Source: Talpa occidentalis (Eukaryota > Chordata > Mammalia > Eulipotyphla > Talpidae). From it: a stretch of 64,000 bases of DNA. Shown piece by piece: positions 35,071 to 48,858 of the stretch (position 1 is its first letter; each line of letters opens with the position of its first letter). The stretch covers positions 49,526,329 to 49,590,328 of the forward strand of contig NW_023601212.1 of NCBI RefSeq assembly GCF_014898055.3, in the 5' to 3' direction. A program made the translations under genes and the position numbers. Below the pieces are notes generated by a model. That model did no database searches, was not told the DNA's origin, and was given only the letters and a program-made list of their open reading frames with translations.

Positions 35071-36109
35071 GATCTAGGAGTACAGGCAGATATGAGGAGC
35101 CACCCTGAAGCAGCTTGGACTAAGCACCAACACTTGGAAGGCAGCTGCCTGAGCAAAATCGAAGAGCAGGCAATAGAGGTTTTGGACACCATTTGATAGC
35201 TCAGTATAACTTCACCCATCCTGACTGAGACACTGTGCAAAGGGCTTTATTTGTTTAGTTTATACTTCAATGGGATATTAGAGAGAAAAACATGATATCC
35301 ACTTTTATTATTGATCAAATGATGCCAGAGACAGGAGTTGGTATTATTACTCTAACCCTGGCCTTTAGAGACACATTTCTATCAGGTCAAGTACATGTGT
35401 CTGCTCACATGAGCAGCCAGAATATCTCAGTCCTTTCTGCTCCACCCCACTCTCTATGAATTGCTTTACAAATCACAAACATTGATTGAGGGCCCACCAT
35501 ATACAGGGTTAGGTTCCTAAGAGCAAGGAAACTTAGCAGTCAAACTCTTCCTGACCTCGGTATTGTTTGAGGAGCTTCCTTGCCTTCCCTCCTTGGGCTT
35601 CCAGGTTGTTCTAGGTTATAGGCTAAGTTACCATTTGCACACCCTGGGCCTCTGGCACTCACATGGCCTGCATGGCTTGAACATTTCCCTCCAAGAGACT
35701 GCTTTTATTGACGTTGCTTCCACCAAACATGGGCAGTGTTCTTAGGACAAGAGTCCCCAAAAAGCCACGAGTGGCCGGATCCTAGAAGCCAACAGTGAGC
35801 AGAAATATGAGAAATATGTCTGAGTTTTGCCACTGAAGGCAGAGGTAAGCTACAGAGAAAAGCAGCCATGAATAAGACTAATTCAAGCTATGAATTAGAC
35901 AGAAGAGACTTACTACACGGGAGGAGATGTGTCCTTGCTAACATGAAACTTGAAGGTATATCCCATCTCTGTTTGGGATCATTCCTGACATTCATAATTT
36001 ATCCAGCCCCTCATTGAATCCCTCCCTACATAGTCCCTACTGTCCCACTACTTATAACATTGCATTTTATTGGCTCCTGGGTAGTTTTAGTATCTAGGCA
36101 CAATAACTA

Positions 36110-36330
36110 CTGTTAGAAAGCGCCTAATACTCACTAATCTCCAGGCTACACACTTGATATGTATAATCATATTTAACTAATCTTCACAAAAAGGAATGGG
36201 GGTCAGGTATGAACGTCATGAATGTCCCTTTTTCACAGATAAGGAAACAAAAGCTTCCACAACATGCTGAAATCAGAGAGCTGGTAGAGTGGGTATTTGA
36301 ACCGAGCTCTGATGCACACTCAAACCTTAC
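36110..36330 (-). repeat. MIR-type fragment
   Basis: Antisense MIR phrases: TTTTCACAGATAAGGAAAC, GAAATCAGAGAGCTGGTAGA and GTGGGTATTTGAACCGAGCT. Confidence 0.55.
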
Positions 36331-38339
36331 CCCCCCCCACCCTGCCCCTGAAAGGTAATCGTGGGTGTCAAGTGGCCCTTGGCAACTGGGTGGGTTCACA
36401 GTAGCTCAATGAGCTAAGTCCTTGCTCCTGGAGGACCATCCCTTGTTCTTCCTTTGTGGTCTACACTGAAGCACATAACCATTCAGCCCACCACATCCAG
36501 GCCCCAGTCTGGAAAAGTAATTGAGAGATTGTACTGAGAATAAATTTTAACCATTCTCTCCCATCATTTCTCCATAACTTCTCCCAGTGCTGCAGCCACC
36601 ACCCTCGCTCAGCCCTTACTCACTATGTCTGAGTTTTTAGAGTATTTTTACACACTTTTCTCTGTGGCCTCATTCCAACTCATTTTGCACATTGTTGTCC
36701 AGAGTCTGCTTCCTTAAGCTCAGATCTGTTCTCGAACATAAGCTGTCATACTTGGCACAGAAGTGTTTCACAATTTATTTCATGGTTTTTAGCTCCACGA
36801 CATCACTTTATCCTCACCTTTTTACTAGTTTATGTATTTATTGGTTGTTATTTGTATTATACATGAAGCAATTGAGACCAACCCAGATGTAGATTTGCCC
36901 CTGTTCAAATGAGTGACTGGCACTGGCAGAACTGGAACTCTCAGTTCTAATTTCAAGTCCAACAACCTTAATAATCTTTACATGATTTTTGTTGCCTACA
37001 AATGTCATCATGGAGAATGGGCACCAACCATTTCCCATCACCTCACGCTCCGACTTGTAATCTCCCCAAACTACATAACACGTTCACTTCTATCATCATT
37101 ACAAGATGAACTCTCTTGTCATTTACCCTCAAATTTTCTGTCCAGAAACACACCCTTAAGCACTCTGTACAGCACCCAGTGTACTAAACAAGTAAACACA
37201 TGTACAATGATGGGCCCGGCTTAAGAGAAGGGTTGGCCTTGTTGCTGTTACACCCATCTCCAACCCCACCCAAGCTCTCCACTCTGGCCTCTGAAACTCA
37301 AGTCTGCAATTCACAAGCTCCCTCACATTTCCAGTCTCTTCTTTTCCTGCATGTCCCTTTGCCTTTCTGTTTTAACTTGGCTTTCCTTCGGGAACACTGC
37401 CTCCCTTTAAACTGTCAGAGTGGAAGCTGATTTTTCTCATATCCCCAACTCCCTCCAAGCTGTTTCCTTTTCATTTTTCAAAACCCCCAGCTTTTTCTGA
37501 GGCATCTTTTAGCACCTCCCTCCCCGCCACCTGCTGATCATACCCTCTCTGTTACTACTGCTCTGACCTCTGACTCCCAATCTCACTGGCACTGGCACTG
37601 CCACCATCTTAGAAACCTCAGCATCCAGGTGGTGATGCAGCCAACCACCTGACTTTTAGGGTCTTGATCTTGGCACCAACAATCCTTCTTGCAGGACCCA
37701 CTGCCATGTTTTCATCCATCACACCTGTCATGTGCACACTTCCTCTAGTATCTGGCCCAGATTTCATGGGCTAGCACTCTAACCACCCCTTGTAAAGACC
37801 CTTATGTCCCTTCCATTGTTCTTGCTTGATAAAACCTGATGTGACTGTCCCTTTACTCAGCACCGACAAGAACACTGAGTCACTTCAAAATTACAACCAC
37901 AGGTGTCAAATGGGCTGGACATTGCCAAAAGAAACAATGATATTCCAGAGTGAATTCACTTTCTTGCTCTGAAAGATCTATTTTTCTTCTTGTCTACTGT
38001 CCTGACGCCTCTCTTATCTCCCTCGAGTTGATGACTGGACTGCATACTTCATGGAGTAAACAGACAAGTCAAAGCAAACCTACCTCTTCCTTCTACCTCG
38101 AGTCCATAAAGCCAGCTGCATCTGCACCACAGTCTCCTCCTCTGCTACTGGGGAGAAGCCCTGCTGTTTCTGTGCAGGGCAATCTCTCCCACATGGCCCC
38201 AGGGCATGATCCTCTTATTTTCACAAGGACTTTAGTCTTAAAATCCCCATCTTTCTACATCATTAAGTTTTCCCTCTCATTAGCATATCAGCCTGCTGTA
38301 AAATTCTATCTTAAAAAAAATAAAATCAACACAACATAA

Positions 38340-39480
38340 AACAGCCTCTCCAGTGACCTCTCACCCCTCAGAGCCACCCATTTCTCTGCTTCCATGTTAA
38401 GATGGCACCTTCTCCTTTTCCCATCATCCTCTTTGGTCTGCTCAAATGGGCTTGTGTCCCCATCACTGCAGTGAAGTGGCTCTTTTCAAGCTCACCACAG
38501 ATGTTGCACTTTACAGACTCAAAGAGCAAATCTCTCCTCAAGCTGTACTTGACTTCTCAGCATCTATTCATTCTTGAAACACATCTCAGTTTTCCCTTCC
38601 AGTTTTCTGCTGTTTATCTCCCCCAGGGATCTGTTCTCCGACTTTTCCTCCTCTTTCTCTATTTTTTTTTTTTTTGACTAAAGTTCACACTGTTCCATGG
38701 CTTCAAATATTCTTTCAATGCTGACAATTCTCAAATGTCTCCAGCTGGTTCCCCTTCCCTGAACTCCAGTTTCCCACATCCACTTCCCTGCTAATCTCCC
38801 CATTCAGATGTTTAATAAATATCTTAAGCACATATGACAAAAACTTCCCTCCCCACGACACCATTCCCTTTCTTTGAGTGGTATATTGGGCCAGAATCAT
38901 GGCATCGTCCTTGTTTCCTCCCTTGCCCTTATCAGCTGTATCCAGGTCTCTGTGAGTTCTGCTGACTTTGCCTCCAAATATGTTTCCCATCACCTCATGG
39001 TGCAGCCTGCAGCCACCACCGTCATCTCTCACTAGGACAGAGGCTCTGCTTCCCTACATTCTACTGCCCACACCATGGCCTGAGTGATATTTCTAAATGC
39101 TTAGCTCCCCATCAGGCCCCACACGCCTGCCTCCACATGGATCCCTAAGACCCTTAGAATAAAACTCATACTCCTTTCTGGGGCCATATGGCTGCATGTG
39201 CTCTAGTTGCTGCTTCCTCCACACCCATATCTCCTTCCTCTCAGCAACTCATGTCTATACCCAACCACATCGTCCTTTGTGCCTAGAGCACCCACACTCT
39301 TTCCTAATGGCCTAGCATGTGAGTCCTTTATGCCTGAGATATCCCCTCCACACACCCCCACCACCACAATGTTCACATGTCTGTATCTATTCCTGTGTTG
39401 TAGTATAAATTCCTAGCAGGCAGAGTTTCTGCAGGTTTTGCTCACTGCTGTATCCTCAGTATCTTCAACAATCCTTAGAA
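38340..39480 (+). mobile_element. L2 LINE remnant
   Basis: Pyrimidine-rich remnant of an L2 (CR1-clade) ORF2 and 3' end. The phrases TTGACTTCTCAGCATCTATT, CCCCCAGGGATCTGTTCTCC, TTCCATGGCTTCAAATATTC and CAATGCTGACAATTCTCAAA line up in order with the L2 consensus as I recall it. No open frame is preserved. Confidence 0.65.
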
Positions 39481-39489
39481 CATAGAATA

Positions 39490-39970
39490 AATACCTCTAG
39501 TCTGACTGTCTCTCCAAAGCTTCGTTGGCCTCTTACTGCTTTTAGGATGGACACTATGCTTTAGCTGGGCATTCAAGGACCACAGCGATTAAACCACTGT
39601 CCTCTCCAAACTGTATTTCCTCCTGCTGTTCTACTCTCTTCCAGGCTCAGATGTCTTTGCTCAGTTTGTTTCCTCTGCCTGTACGGTCCTTCATATCTAA
39701 ACTCCACACTTCTACAGTATCAGACTAAGAACAATCAGGACTGATCATCTCCTAGATTAGCTCAACCCATAACAATATTTCTCTATTCCAATTCCTGTTG
39801 TTTTTCTATCTCCTCCTTTCACAGGGCATTACGATATTTTGTTGGGGTCATTTTCATGGCTGTCTTATCTCCCCAGTTAAATATAAACTCACCAGAAACA
39901 GGATAGGTTATATTTTGACTATCCAGTACCATCACATATTATAAGTAGAGATTCAAAGTCTGTACATGAA
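39490..39970 (+). mobile_element. Second L2 3' remnant
   Basis: Similar pyrimidine-rich sequence ending CTTATCTCCCCAGTTAAATA followed by AACTCACCAGAAACAGGATA, matching the L2 3' end pattern. It directly follows the first L2 remnant, so the two could be one element with internal loss. Confidence 0.45.
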
Positions 39971-40427
39971 TAAAATGCCTTTTCTAATGCTTCAATGGGT
40001 AGAGACCAGTTGCAGTCATTTATTTTGCCTACGGGTTCCAACCCTGTTCAAAGTGCTAGCTTACCTTCCCTGAGGAGACACTTTTCAGATATGATTTCAA
40101 CATCACCAGCCTTTTTTCTTACATGGGCCTCCAGTTGATATTTCTGCACTCTCACCCTCCAAGGTTTATTTTCCACTTCTTCTCTTTTTTTTCCACTTAT
40201 TTTCTTATTCAACTTAAAATTCAGAGCCTGAGATTACAGCAAAACTATGCAAGGAAGATAAACACAAGAATTAACTAAACTACCATATGTAAATTGGCCC
40301 CAGTACTCGAGTTGGCATGGAGAGGGAGATGAATAAAAACAGCTTTAAATTACAGGTTCTTCTCAAATGAATTCTACCTGCCTAGCATGCCACGTGCCTA
40401 TTTGTCATAACTAAAATACTTATTGAC

Positions 40428-40686
40428 GGGCCTCCCTGGTGGTCAGTGGTTGAGCGCTGGGCTGCGAAGCTGCCTGCAGCCTCTGCAGTGCCGGTTTGAT
40501 CCCCAGCCACCAGGCGAGGGTCCCACATGGTGCGCAGACCTCTTCTGCCGCCCACTGCTCCCCTCAGCAGTGTACTTCGTCAGTCTGCCTGCTCTGCTCC
40601 CCGCTCTGACTGGCGAATTCTCTCACCCTCCCGCACTTCTGACTGTACCCAGTGCTTGTATAAATAAATAAATAAATCTTTTAAAA
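40428..40686 (+). mobile_element. tRNA-derived SINE, copy 11 (young)
   Basis: Low divergence from copies 4 and 8 but without the extra segment. Perfect 15-bp target duplication AAAATACTTATTGAC (40413-40427 and 40687-40701). Confidence 0.92.
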
Positions 40687-42869
40687 AAAATACTTATTGA
40701 CAATATTGAACTTCTGTGTATGGAGAACTTTCTAGGCTCTCAGTTCTTTTGGGGAAACCAAGAGAAGGCCAGGCTCTGGCTGGCCCCTGCTTGTGCTGAC
40801 AGTTTTGGAATCAAGACTGACAGCTGTATTAACAGCCCTAATAACAGAAACAGGTTCATTTTTTATGGATTTGATGTCTATTATTATTTTATTTGCTCCT
40901 TCCAATCCTGCCAAGTCAGTGTTATTATTCTCACTCTACATGCACAGGAATGAAACACTCTGAGGGGGTGATTCTCCTTTCCTTTTAGAAATGTATATGG
41001 CAATATAATTAACATTGTGACAAGTGATAGTCTGGGTACAAGTCCATTATTCTGGCTTCAAGTTCAATGCTCTTTGCAACACAATTTTCATACACTCATT
41101 CACTTGTCTGGCATTGCCATCAGCAAATACTTGTTTGGTGCCAGCTATATGTCATGTACTCATTGCATGCACTAAAGGCAGTAAAATACACCTCTAGGCA
41201 GTAAAATACGTCCTCTAGAACACAGAGCAGGGGTAGAAAAAGTGTGCCTTAAAGAAAATCACAAAAGAAAGTCCTAAGGGCTGGTCCCAGAAATACTGTC
41301 ACAATGAACCAGATCCTTATTCAACCTGCATTGCCCCTCCATGAAGACTTTTTATTTCCATTGCCCTCATTCTTGGTACTTCGAGGACAATAGCGATTTC
41401 ATTGAAAAATGTTTCTTTTTCAATCCTAGGATCACTGAGACAAGGAAAGTCCAGATGGCTTTCAAATTGGTGTGCACATCAGGATGCAGATGTTGTCACA
41501 GCAGGAATGCTATGCTCCTCCCCAGGTATAACCTATGGGGGCAATTTGTTCAACACCACCCCTGATAATAGAGCTGATTAATGTTTTGCAAACATTTTCC
41601 TGTGGAAATACAGTAGGGAAGTTTGCTATAAAGGACTCTTCCGATGCATCTTTTAAATTGTTATTGTCTGTCCTCCCCAGCCATGTTTATTAAAAAAAAA
41701 AAAAAATCCCCACTTTCTATTTCCTACGTCTCATTTCTCTCCTAGTTTGAATTCTGATTCAGCCTTTATTGACACTATTTTTGCTATGGACAGTAACTGC
41801 AAAAAACTGCACTGCACTTTGTTTTCAGCCTTTATCTTACTTGAAGTTTCTTCTTTCACATCTCATGCTTCTGTTTCTTGAAATTCTGTGATATCACATT
41901 ATCTTGTTGATGAGCCCCAACTCACCAATATCTTTAGGCCTGTTAGCACTTAAGTTCCAGCTTCATCTCTCCAACAATTCACAGTGAATCTTTGCCTAGA
42001 CTCATTTCATTCATTCAATTATTCAACAAATAGTTCCTGGGTGCCCACCAGATGATGAGTAATGGGTGATGACTTCAGACTAACGTGATAAGCAAAAAAT
42101 GTATGGTTGTCAATGGAGCAGAGCAGGGTGGTGGATGGGAAACATACTCACAGGCAACTCAGTGGGTTTAAAAATGAACTCATAATCCTTGCAAATTTCT
42201 CTGTTATCCTATATGTTCTAAATCACTGAAAATTCCCACAGTCATCCCAAATACTTTAAGTCAAAACTTGGCAGTTTTTCTCTGCCTCCTTTTTGCTCAC
42301 CCACAAACTTAGCTAAGTCCTTTCAAGTCTGTCATGTTTCTCTTCATCTGTTCCTTCTTCTCCAGCCCCACCACCCTTGCCCTAGCCTGGCTCCTCCCCA
42401 TCTTTTTCCTAGTTTGCCATGTTGTGTCCTCAATGGACTCTTTCTCTGGCTTGAAACCAGCATCCACAGCCCAGCCCTGATCCATCCATACTGCATGGCT
42501 AGAGTGACCTTTCTAAACCCAGATTTCAACCTGCTCTTTCTCTGGTAAAATACCTTTGAAAACGCCCTCCCTTCTTAGACATTAGAGATCCTTCTGACTG
42601 AGCACTCCAGCCTTACTTCCTGTTGTGCCCTCCTAGTCACCCCTACTACCCCTACGCTGGAGGGATGAATAACAGAATTTCTTGGATGCAATGTGAAAAT
42701 CCAGTACAAATAGCCTCTCCTTCGGGAAGCCATTTCCAAAATCCTCCCTCAGGCAGGGTGGAGCTGTAACTTTCTCTTGAAGCCACAGCTGCACATTATG
42801 CATGGGAATTAGTGTAACTACAGATTGTTGAGCATTTACCCATCCTGACATCATGCTAGACCAGCAGTA

Positions 42870-43060
42870 ATAGGAAAGCGTATTTAAGGACATGAGCTTT
42901 GGAGAGAGTTCTGGTTCAAATCCCAATTGTCATTTGTTTAACAGAATGATCTAGGACAAGTTACTTGCCTGAAAAGTACCTTTACATGTCAATTTATTCA
43001 TCTTTCATATGGGAATAATAAAACCCCTTTCATCAAGTTGTTAAAAGTTTCAATGAGAAA
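42870..43060 (+). repeat. MIR SINE fragment
   Basis: GGTTCAAATCCCAATTGTC, GATCTAGGACAAGTTACTTG and TATGGGAATAATAAAACC match the MIR core in order. Confidence 0.65.
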
Positions 43061-43139
43061 ATGACAATGAGACAATATACAAAAAATCCTTACTGGGATC
43101 TGTTGCATCATAAGATATTATTAGTAGAAATCATAATTA

Positions 43140-43330
43140 TTATTGTTGTATTAAACTTTATATGTCATGGAGCATTTGCCTCAAAACACTGGAAGTTCTC
43201 ATTATCTCCATGTCATAATCAAGGAGGTTAAATGATTTGCTCAGATTCATATAATTAGAGAGCAACCAAGCTAGCCTAAGTCCCTACCACAAACACCATT
43301 GTAATCTGGTGGAATGTGTTTGCTGTGCAC
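43140..43330 (-). repeat. MIR-type fragment
   Basis: Antisense MIR-like phrases (GAGGTTAAATGATTTGCTCA, TTAGAGAGCAACCAAGCTAG). Confidence 0.5.
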
Positions 43331-43550
43331 TGCTGCTTTCTCTGCCTGCCAGAAGCTCCCAGGGAGAAAAGACCTTGTCCTATTCACATTTCATATATGA
43401 AAAGTTTAGGAATGAAGGAACAAATGAGTAGGCATGTTGCAGCCAATTCAGACTGATGGCTGTACGACTCCAGTCCTGGCAGAAGGGAGAATGATTGGTG
43501 TGGTCACGGTGGCAATGGACAAGAGCCATGGCAGGCTCTGAGTCACTCAC

Positions 43551-43670
43551 TCATTGCTTCTATCTGCACGTGGATGAGGTTCTCCAGTTCCTCCTGCAGC
43601 GTCTGATGGGGCTTGAGGGGGATGGGCAGGTAGCCGTAGTGCTCCCTATTGCAGAGGTACATCTGGACAC
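43551..43670 (-). CDS. COLGALT2: COLGALT2 exon 6
   Basis: Acceptor TCCTCAG, donor GTGAGTGAC. Two bases, 39 codons and one base read [20 protein letters not shown], then [19 protein letters not shown]. This is the end of the N-terminal glycosyltransferase domain. Intron 6 on its 3' side is the longest in the window, about 10.7 kb. Confidence 0.95.
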
Positions 43671-45399
43671 CTGAGGACCCAAGAGAAGAGCAAAGACAAC
43701 CCATCAGAAGACACTCATCTTGGTTTTACAGTGACAGCTTAAGGAAAAGGAGACTGGACCATGGCTGCTGCTGAGTTTGTCACTGAAGCTCAACAAGTAA
43801 CTGTTGCGGCACTGCCTGCAGATCTCAAAAAATTAGCTTTTATTAAGAAAATAAAACATAGCAATGGGGGGGGGCTAATAAAAACCCTGGGCCATTCTTT
43901 AGCTCAGAGGAAACTGATTTCTTTTCTCTGAAGAAAAAGACTATTTGTGGCCTGGAATGAACATGAAAAGCAGGAAAGGATCAACAAGGAGGCAAGGAAT
44001 CCTTTCCAGAGAACAGAATGGAACACTCTAATCCACCTACAGGAAATAACATGAAGATGGGGAATAAAATCCATATTCGATATGAAGCAAACAAGAGAAT
44101 CCTGTAGCACTGCCAGATTATGAAAGCTAAATCTAGGCATGTGTAGAACCAAAAAAAAAAAAGGAAATTTGAAATTCTCAATAATCCTTAGTGTTCTGTC
44201 TTAGCAGACATGGACTTGGAGTCAACCAAGAACCACGAAATTGCTATACCAGATTCAGAAAGGGACAGATGGAGTCTGCATTTCAAGTCCTGTTAAGAAC
44301 CTGCAATATGGGGGTAGCAGAAACATGCCACAAACCTCTTATATTCAACAGTGGCCTTCGCAGCTCCAGCTGGCTGGCTTCCCTGAGAGTTCAATAGCAT
44401 CTGTGTTCAACTCCACAACTAAGAATCCAGCAATCAAGACGGTCTCATAAAGCTCCAGCAACTGACAGTCCTGACCACTGAACGAATTGCTTAATTAAAA
44501 GGATGAATCTGCCTGGCACTGACCCATGTGTCCCAGTCTCTGATTTGTTAATTGCCATAATCATCCCTGCTCTCCCAAGAGCGAATTGCCTGCACAGTGA
44601 CTGCTCTATGTCATGCCAGTGAAATTCCCTCCCATCAGCTGCATCACCTGCCAAATCAGGTGAAACTGTCTCATGGCATTAACAGAGAAGAATAAGAACA
44701 GAAAAGAGGTTTTGTCCTCTTTACTGAATCTGGCTCCAATCAGGGCTGGTCCACTTGGAGCAGTGACACTTCTCTTGCCTTCCCCAACTGAACTCACTGT
44801 CTCAGCTATTTGCCTGTATGAACGCTTTTGGAGGACTTCAAAGCAAAACGAATCCTCTTGCAAAGTCATGATGAATTTAGGAAGTGGAAGGGAAAAGATT
44901 TGATGTGTAGTTGGCCTCTGTACCCTACTTAGGTAAATCATTTTACTATTTAACTTTCCAAAGCTTCAATAAAAAGGCTATACCAGCTAAGCTATCCATC
45001 AAGTAGGAGGAGACCAGAGAGGCCATGAGACACGCAAGGTCATCAATGTTTACCTCCATCACACTTTCTCAGAAAGCTTCTGGATGAGTAGAAGAAGATG
45101 AAGCAGGTAGAGGGAAGAAGGGAGGAGGAAGATTACAAACCAGGAAGACTTAGGAGTCCCTGCAGAAGAGGAGAAGAGGGTTCCTGACTGAGACCTGTGG
45201 GCTGCTCAGGTTAGATCTAGTATGTCAGAAGGTTTCAGAGAAGACATCTTCACAACCAGGCAAAGAGAACTTCTGTTGACTAGGAAAATCCCAAGAGGAG
45301 TATTAGACAATTAGGGATTAGCTTTGGGTTGTATTCAAAATAATAAAACTACATTAAAAATGGGGGACAATTCACATGATCCTACTAGCAAAAACAATG

Positions 45400-46180
45400 A
45401 CCAACAATCTCTCTTAAATTACCTTGTAATTATACAAATGGTCTGCAGGCACATGAGAAAAATGTTCAACATCACTTATTATCAGGGAAATGCAAATCAA
45501 AACCACAATGAGATACCACCTCATTCCAGTGAGAATGGCCCATATCAAAAAACAAAACAAGAAACAGAATCGCAGATTGGTCCAGTCCCTCTGGAAAACT
45601 GGAGGTTTCTCCAAATAATAAAAATAGATCTACCATATGATCCAGAAATTCTAGTCCTTGGCATTTATCCAAAGGATGCAGTAATTCACAGGCATGAGTG
45701 CACTCCTATGTTCATTGCAGCTCTATTCACAATAGCCACATTGCAAAAACAACCTAAGTGCCCAACGACAGATGAATGGATTAAACGTGGTGTACATACA
45801 CAATGAAAGACCACTCAGGTATAAAAATAGATGAACTCTTGCCATTTGCAACAACATGGATGGCACTGGATGGGATTATGTTTGAAGTAAGTCAGAAGGA
45901 GAAAGACAAATACCGGATGATTTCACTTGTATGTGGAATACAGAGAAACAAAACAAAGGAACTGACAAAATTAAACCAAAACAAAGCCTAGAAATATGAT
46001 TCCAGAAGAAGGGGAGGGTAGTAGTGGGAAAAAGGGGTGGAGGGGCCCATTGGCATATGATAAAGAAACATGGGTGCGCCAGTGGGGTTGGGGGTGATAC
46101 ACAGATGAGGAGGTGAGAACTTACTCCCCTGAGTGCTCTAACCCAATGTGATCTCAATAATAAAACTAATAAATTAAAAA
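45400..46180 (+). mobile_element. L1 ORF2 end and 3'UTR, degenerate
   Basis: The first part codes for a recognisable but broken end of L1 ORF2 (phrases ATGCAAATCAAAACCACAAT and GAGATACCACCTCATTCCAG). It passes through ATGAATGGATTAAACGTGG to a 3'UTR ending CTCAATAATAAAACTAATAA. Deletions and stops show it is dead. Confidence 0.8.
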
Positions 46181-47149
46181 TTACCATGTAACTATCAAGA
46201 AGACGGAGTGATGAGAAGACTGTGTTTGTGTGGAGGGGGCAAAAGAAGGAGAGAGCGCTAACTCCTTGCATTTGGTGGTGGAGAATTGATAGATAATGCC
46301 AAAAATAAACCCAGAAAATCAAGAAAACAAGCATGTTATTTAAACACATGGATGTAAGTGGCACACTAATGTCATGTGGAAGAATTTCAAGTTTTTGTCT
46401 TCTAGAAGAGGGAACTTGGACAAGGGATGATGTGCAAGGGATTTCAGATTTTATAATAAATCATGGGGGGACAATGTGAATTCTTTCAACTATATGCATG
46501 AAAATTTTGGTAAAAATTTTTAAAAACCGAAAAGAAGTGTGTTGATAATTAGTTAAGTGTGTGAAGGAATCTGGCACTCTCAGGGTAAACAATATCCTGT
46601 TTGAAGATGAGAGGTGAGTGAAACTATATTTTTGATATTTCCTCTATGAAAATATCAAGCATTTCCTTGTTCTCACATAGCACCTCGACACTGCAGATTG
46701 AAATATTTATCTCTATTCTTGTTGATAAAAACTCAGACTCAGGAGGTTGTGACTTGCCCAAAGATATACGGGAAGTCATTAGTAGTAAACTTCTGGCCCT
46801 AAAGGGCCAAAGTCAAGTACCCACCCAGGACTATCTCAGCAGCAGTGCCTGCTGCGTTTCCATCCCTGCACACAGGCAGCACTTTTGCTCAGGCCCAGGG
46901 ACAAGCAGCCCACATCTCTTGCCTCTTTGATTCACAGCAGATGGCTGGCACCAGGCATGGCTCCAGCGGCCACGTGACAGAGCCCAGATCGCTGGCCACA
47001 GACAGATGTGAGCTCCTGGCCCTCGTGACATCCCCAGGGACATGCTCGATGGGCCATGCCCACAGCACAGCTACTGGGGTCACTGAGCAGCCCCTCTCCC
47101 TCATCACTCACATGTGTCAATGACTGCAGTCAGGGGTGAAGGATAAGGG

Positions 47150-47630
47150 TTGGTGCTACAGGGACATGCAGACACTTATTTTGGATGTTTAATAAAAGGA
47201 TACTCTGTATTTTGGCATTATTTACACTAGCTAAGATAGGGAGGCAACCTAAGTGCCCACTGAAAGAGGGTTGGATAAAGAAGAGTGATGTATAATATAT
47301 CAACGGATATATTGTAGACAAGGGAATATTATTCAACTATGAGGCAGGATGGAATGTTGCCATTTTCAGCAAAATGGTCAGCTCAAGGGGACTTGCCAAA
47401 GCAAAGTACTCCAGAAAGATAAAGACAGTGATTGGGTGATTTCACAGATATGGGTAAAATAAGGAAAAAAGTGGAGGAACTGATAAGGCAATACAGTTAT
47501 AAACTAGCAGACACTGGTAACCAAACTGAGGTTTCTGAAGTTAAGAGGGAGCGGGGAGGAGGAAGGACCAAGGAGGCTTAAGGGATGGTGGTGGCAGTGG
47601 GAGGAACATTTAAAAAATAAAAATAAAGGA
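47150..47630 (+). mobile_element. L1 ORF2 end fragment, degenerate
   Basis: TTTACACTAGCTAAGATAGG, GCAACCTAAGTGCCCACTG and AGAGGGTTGGATAAAGAAG correspond to the same ORF2 end as at 45720-45790 and 45850-45930, followed by a purine-rich stretch and an A-rich tail. Confidence 0.65.
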
Positions 47631-47929
47631 TGCTCAATGAATGAGGCACAGCTGGGGAGCTTGAGTGCCTTCCATCAAGACTCAAGAGAGAGGGGAGTTG
47701 CTTTGCTTCAGACCTAAGGAGGGAAGAACGCAGAGATGCCCTGTAGACTGTGGGGGGCTCTCAGGCTTACTCAAGACTCCTGAAAACACTCCATGTCAGG
47801 TGAAGCACAACCTTAGGTCTGCATGCCTGTCAGGAAAGCCCTTTCCTTTCCCACCTGACAGTCACTCTACGCCATCTGGACTCCTGACCTGCCATAGATC
47901 TGACCCCAGGCTCTCACTCTCTGGTAACT

Positions 47930-48085
47930 AGGACTTATGTCTCCATAAGTAAAAGTCGAAGGCTAGATTTGGACTTTTAGGGGTGAACCAAATATAGAAT
48001 ATACATGTTATTCTCCACAATGAGTACCTGAGATATATAATGTTATGAGGCAATGTTACTTCAATTAAAAAAAAAAAAGCGTAAA
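47930..48085 (+). mobile_element. L1-type 3' end
   Basis: Ends GAGGCAATGTTACTTCAATT and a run of 12 A, similar to the end at 11395-11515. Confidence 0.4.
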
Positions 48086-48653
48086 AAAGATCTTCTCTCC
48101 CTGATTGACACAAAACCTAACACAAAGCTGGGCACAAAAGCAAATCTCAGAGTTCTGCCTCTCTCTCCTTCCTCCACTGACTGAATCACCAAGCAACCCT
48201 TGTCTCCACACCAGCTTTCAGTGTCCAGGGAAGGTCAGTGGGAAGTCTGATCAATGAAGACTGAAGCATCAGTGAATAGGCCAAGCAAAGGGCCAAGCTA
48301 AAAACTTCCTACCCAGCCCCAAATCTAGTTATTGGTTCAAGAACACATGTCATAATAGTTCAGTGCAAGGGTCACAATAATGTCTTGTGTCGTGACCATA
48401 AAAGGAGGGCTCTGTTGGGCCCAAGAGCATGGCTGTCATTGTTAATAGCTGGATCTTGGCCATTGGTGTCCATAGGGACAGCAACACAGAGGGTGCTGTT
48501 ATGATTATTGCAGACAATTAATTGGCCCTAACATTACTAAGAAAGGAAGTTCATTTACTATCATGGGAGTATCTTTTAATAAGATGCAGAAAGCAGAAGA
48601 GTTGGTTATTTCAGTGATTGCACAGTGGCAGCACAACTGAATACCAGCAGTAC

Positions 48654-48858
48654 CTGCTTGCCTGCTGGAGAAGGCAAAGACAATGATGTCATCGAAGGTC
48701 CAAGTGTAGTCCTGGTGTGGGGGGTAGAATGTCAGCTTGTCAGAAGCTTCCTTCCTGAGGTCAATTAGGAATGTGGAGTGGACCATTGGGACTGGGAAGC
48801 AGCCCAATCTCTTCCATTCTCTAATCTGAACGTAGTCTGGGGTCCGTTTATAGAAGCC
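48654..48858 (-). CDS. COLGALT2: COLGALT2 exon 5
   Basis: Acceptor TTTTATAG, donor GTACTG. The 68 codons plus one base read [57 protein letters not shown] and [11 protein letters not shown]. This is the core of the first glycosyltransferase domain, with the acidic FDD motif. The preceding intron has a GC donor (see exon 4). One residue, Leu in KRLG, differs from the human Thr I remember. Confidence 0.95.

Larger units (their letters stand above)
32841..43550 (-). other. COLGALT2 intron 6 (about 10.7 kb)
   Basis: It holds MIR pieces (about 33880-34140, 36110-36330, 42870-43060 and 43140-43330), a C-rich tract (34747-35070), L2 remnants (about 38340-39970) and one young SINE (40428-40686). The section 37200-38340 is pyrimidine-rich and may be older L2-like material. 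No coding exon is recognisable. Confidence 0.65.
43671..48653 (-). other. COLGALT2 intron 5
   Basis: It contains two + strand L1 3' fragments (about 45400-46180 and 47150-47630), a further L1-type 3' end with A-rich tail (about 47930-48085) and a MIR-like piece (about 46690-46800). The rest shows nothing recognisable. Confidence 0.65.

Noticed and set aside
45324..45806. 160-codon open frame on the + strand
   Set aside because: Its sequence is the degenerate end of L1 ORF2, with a further fragment after a stop. It is not a host gene.
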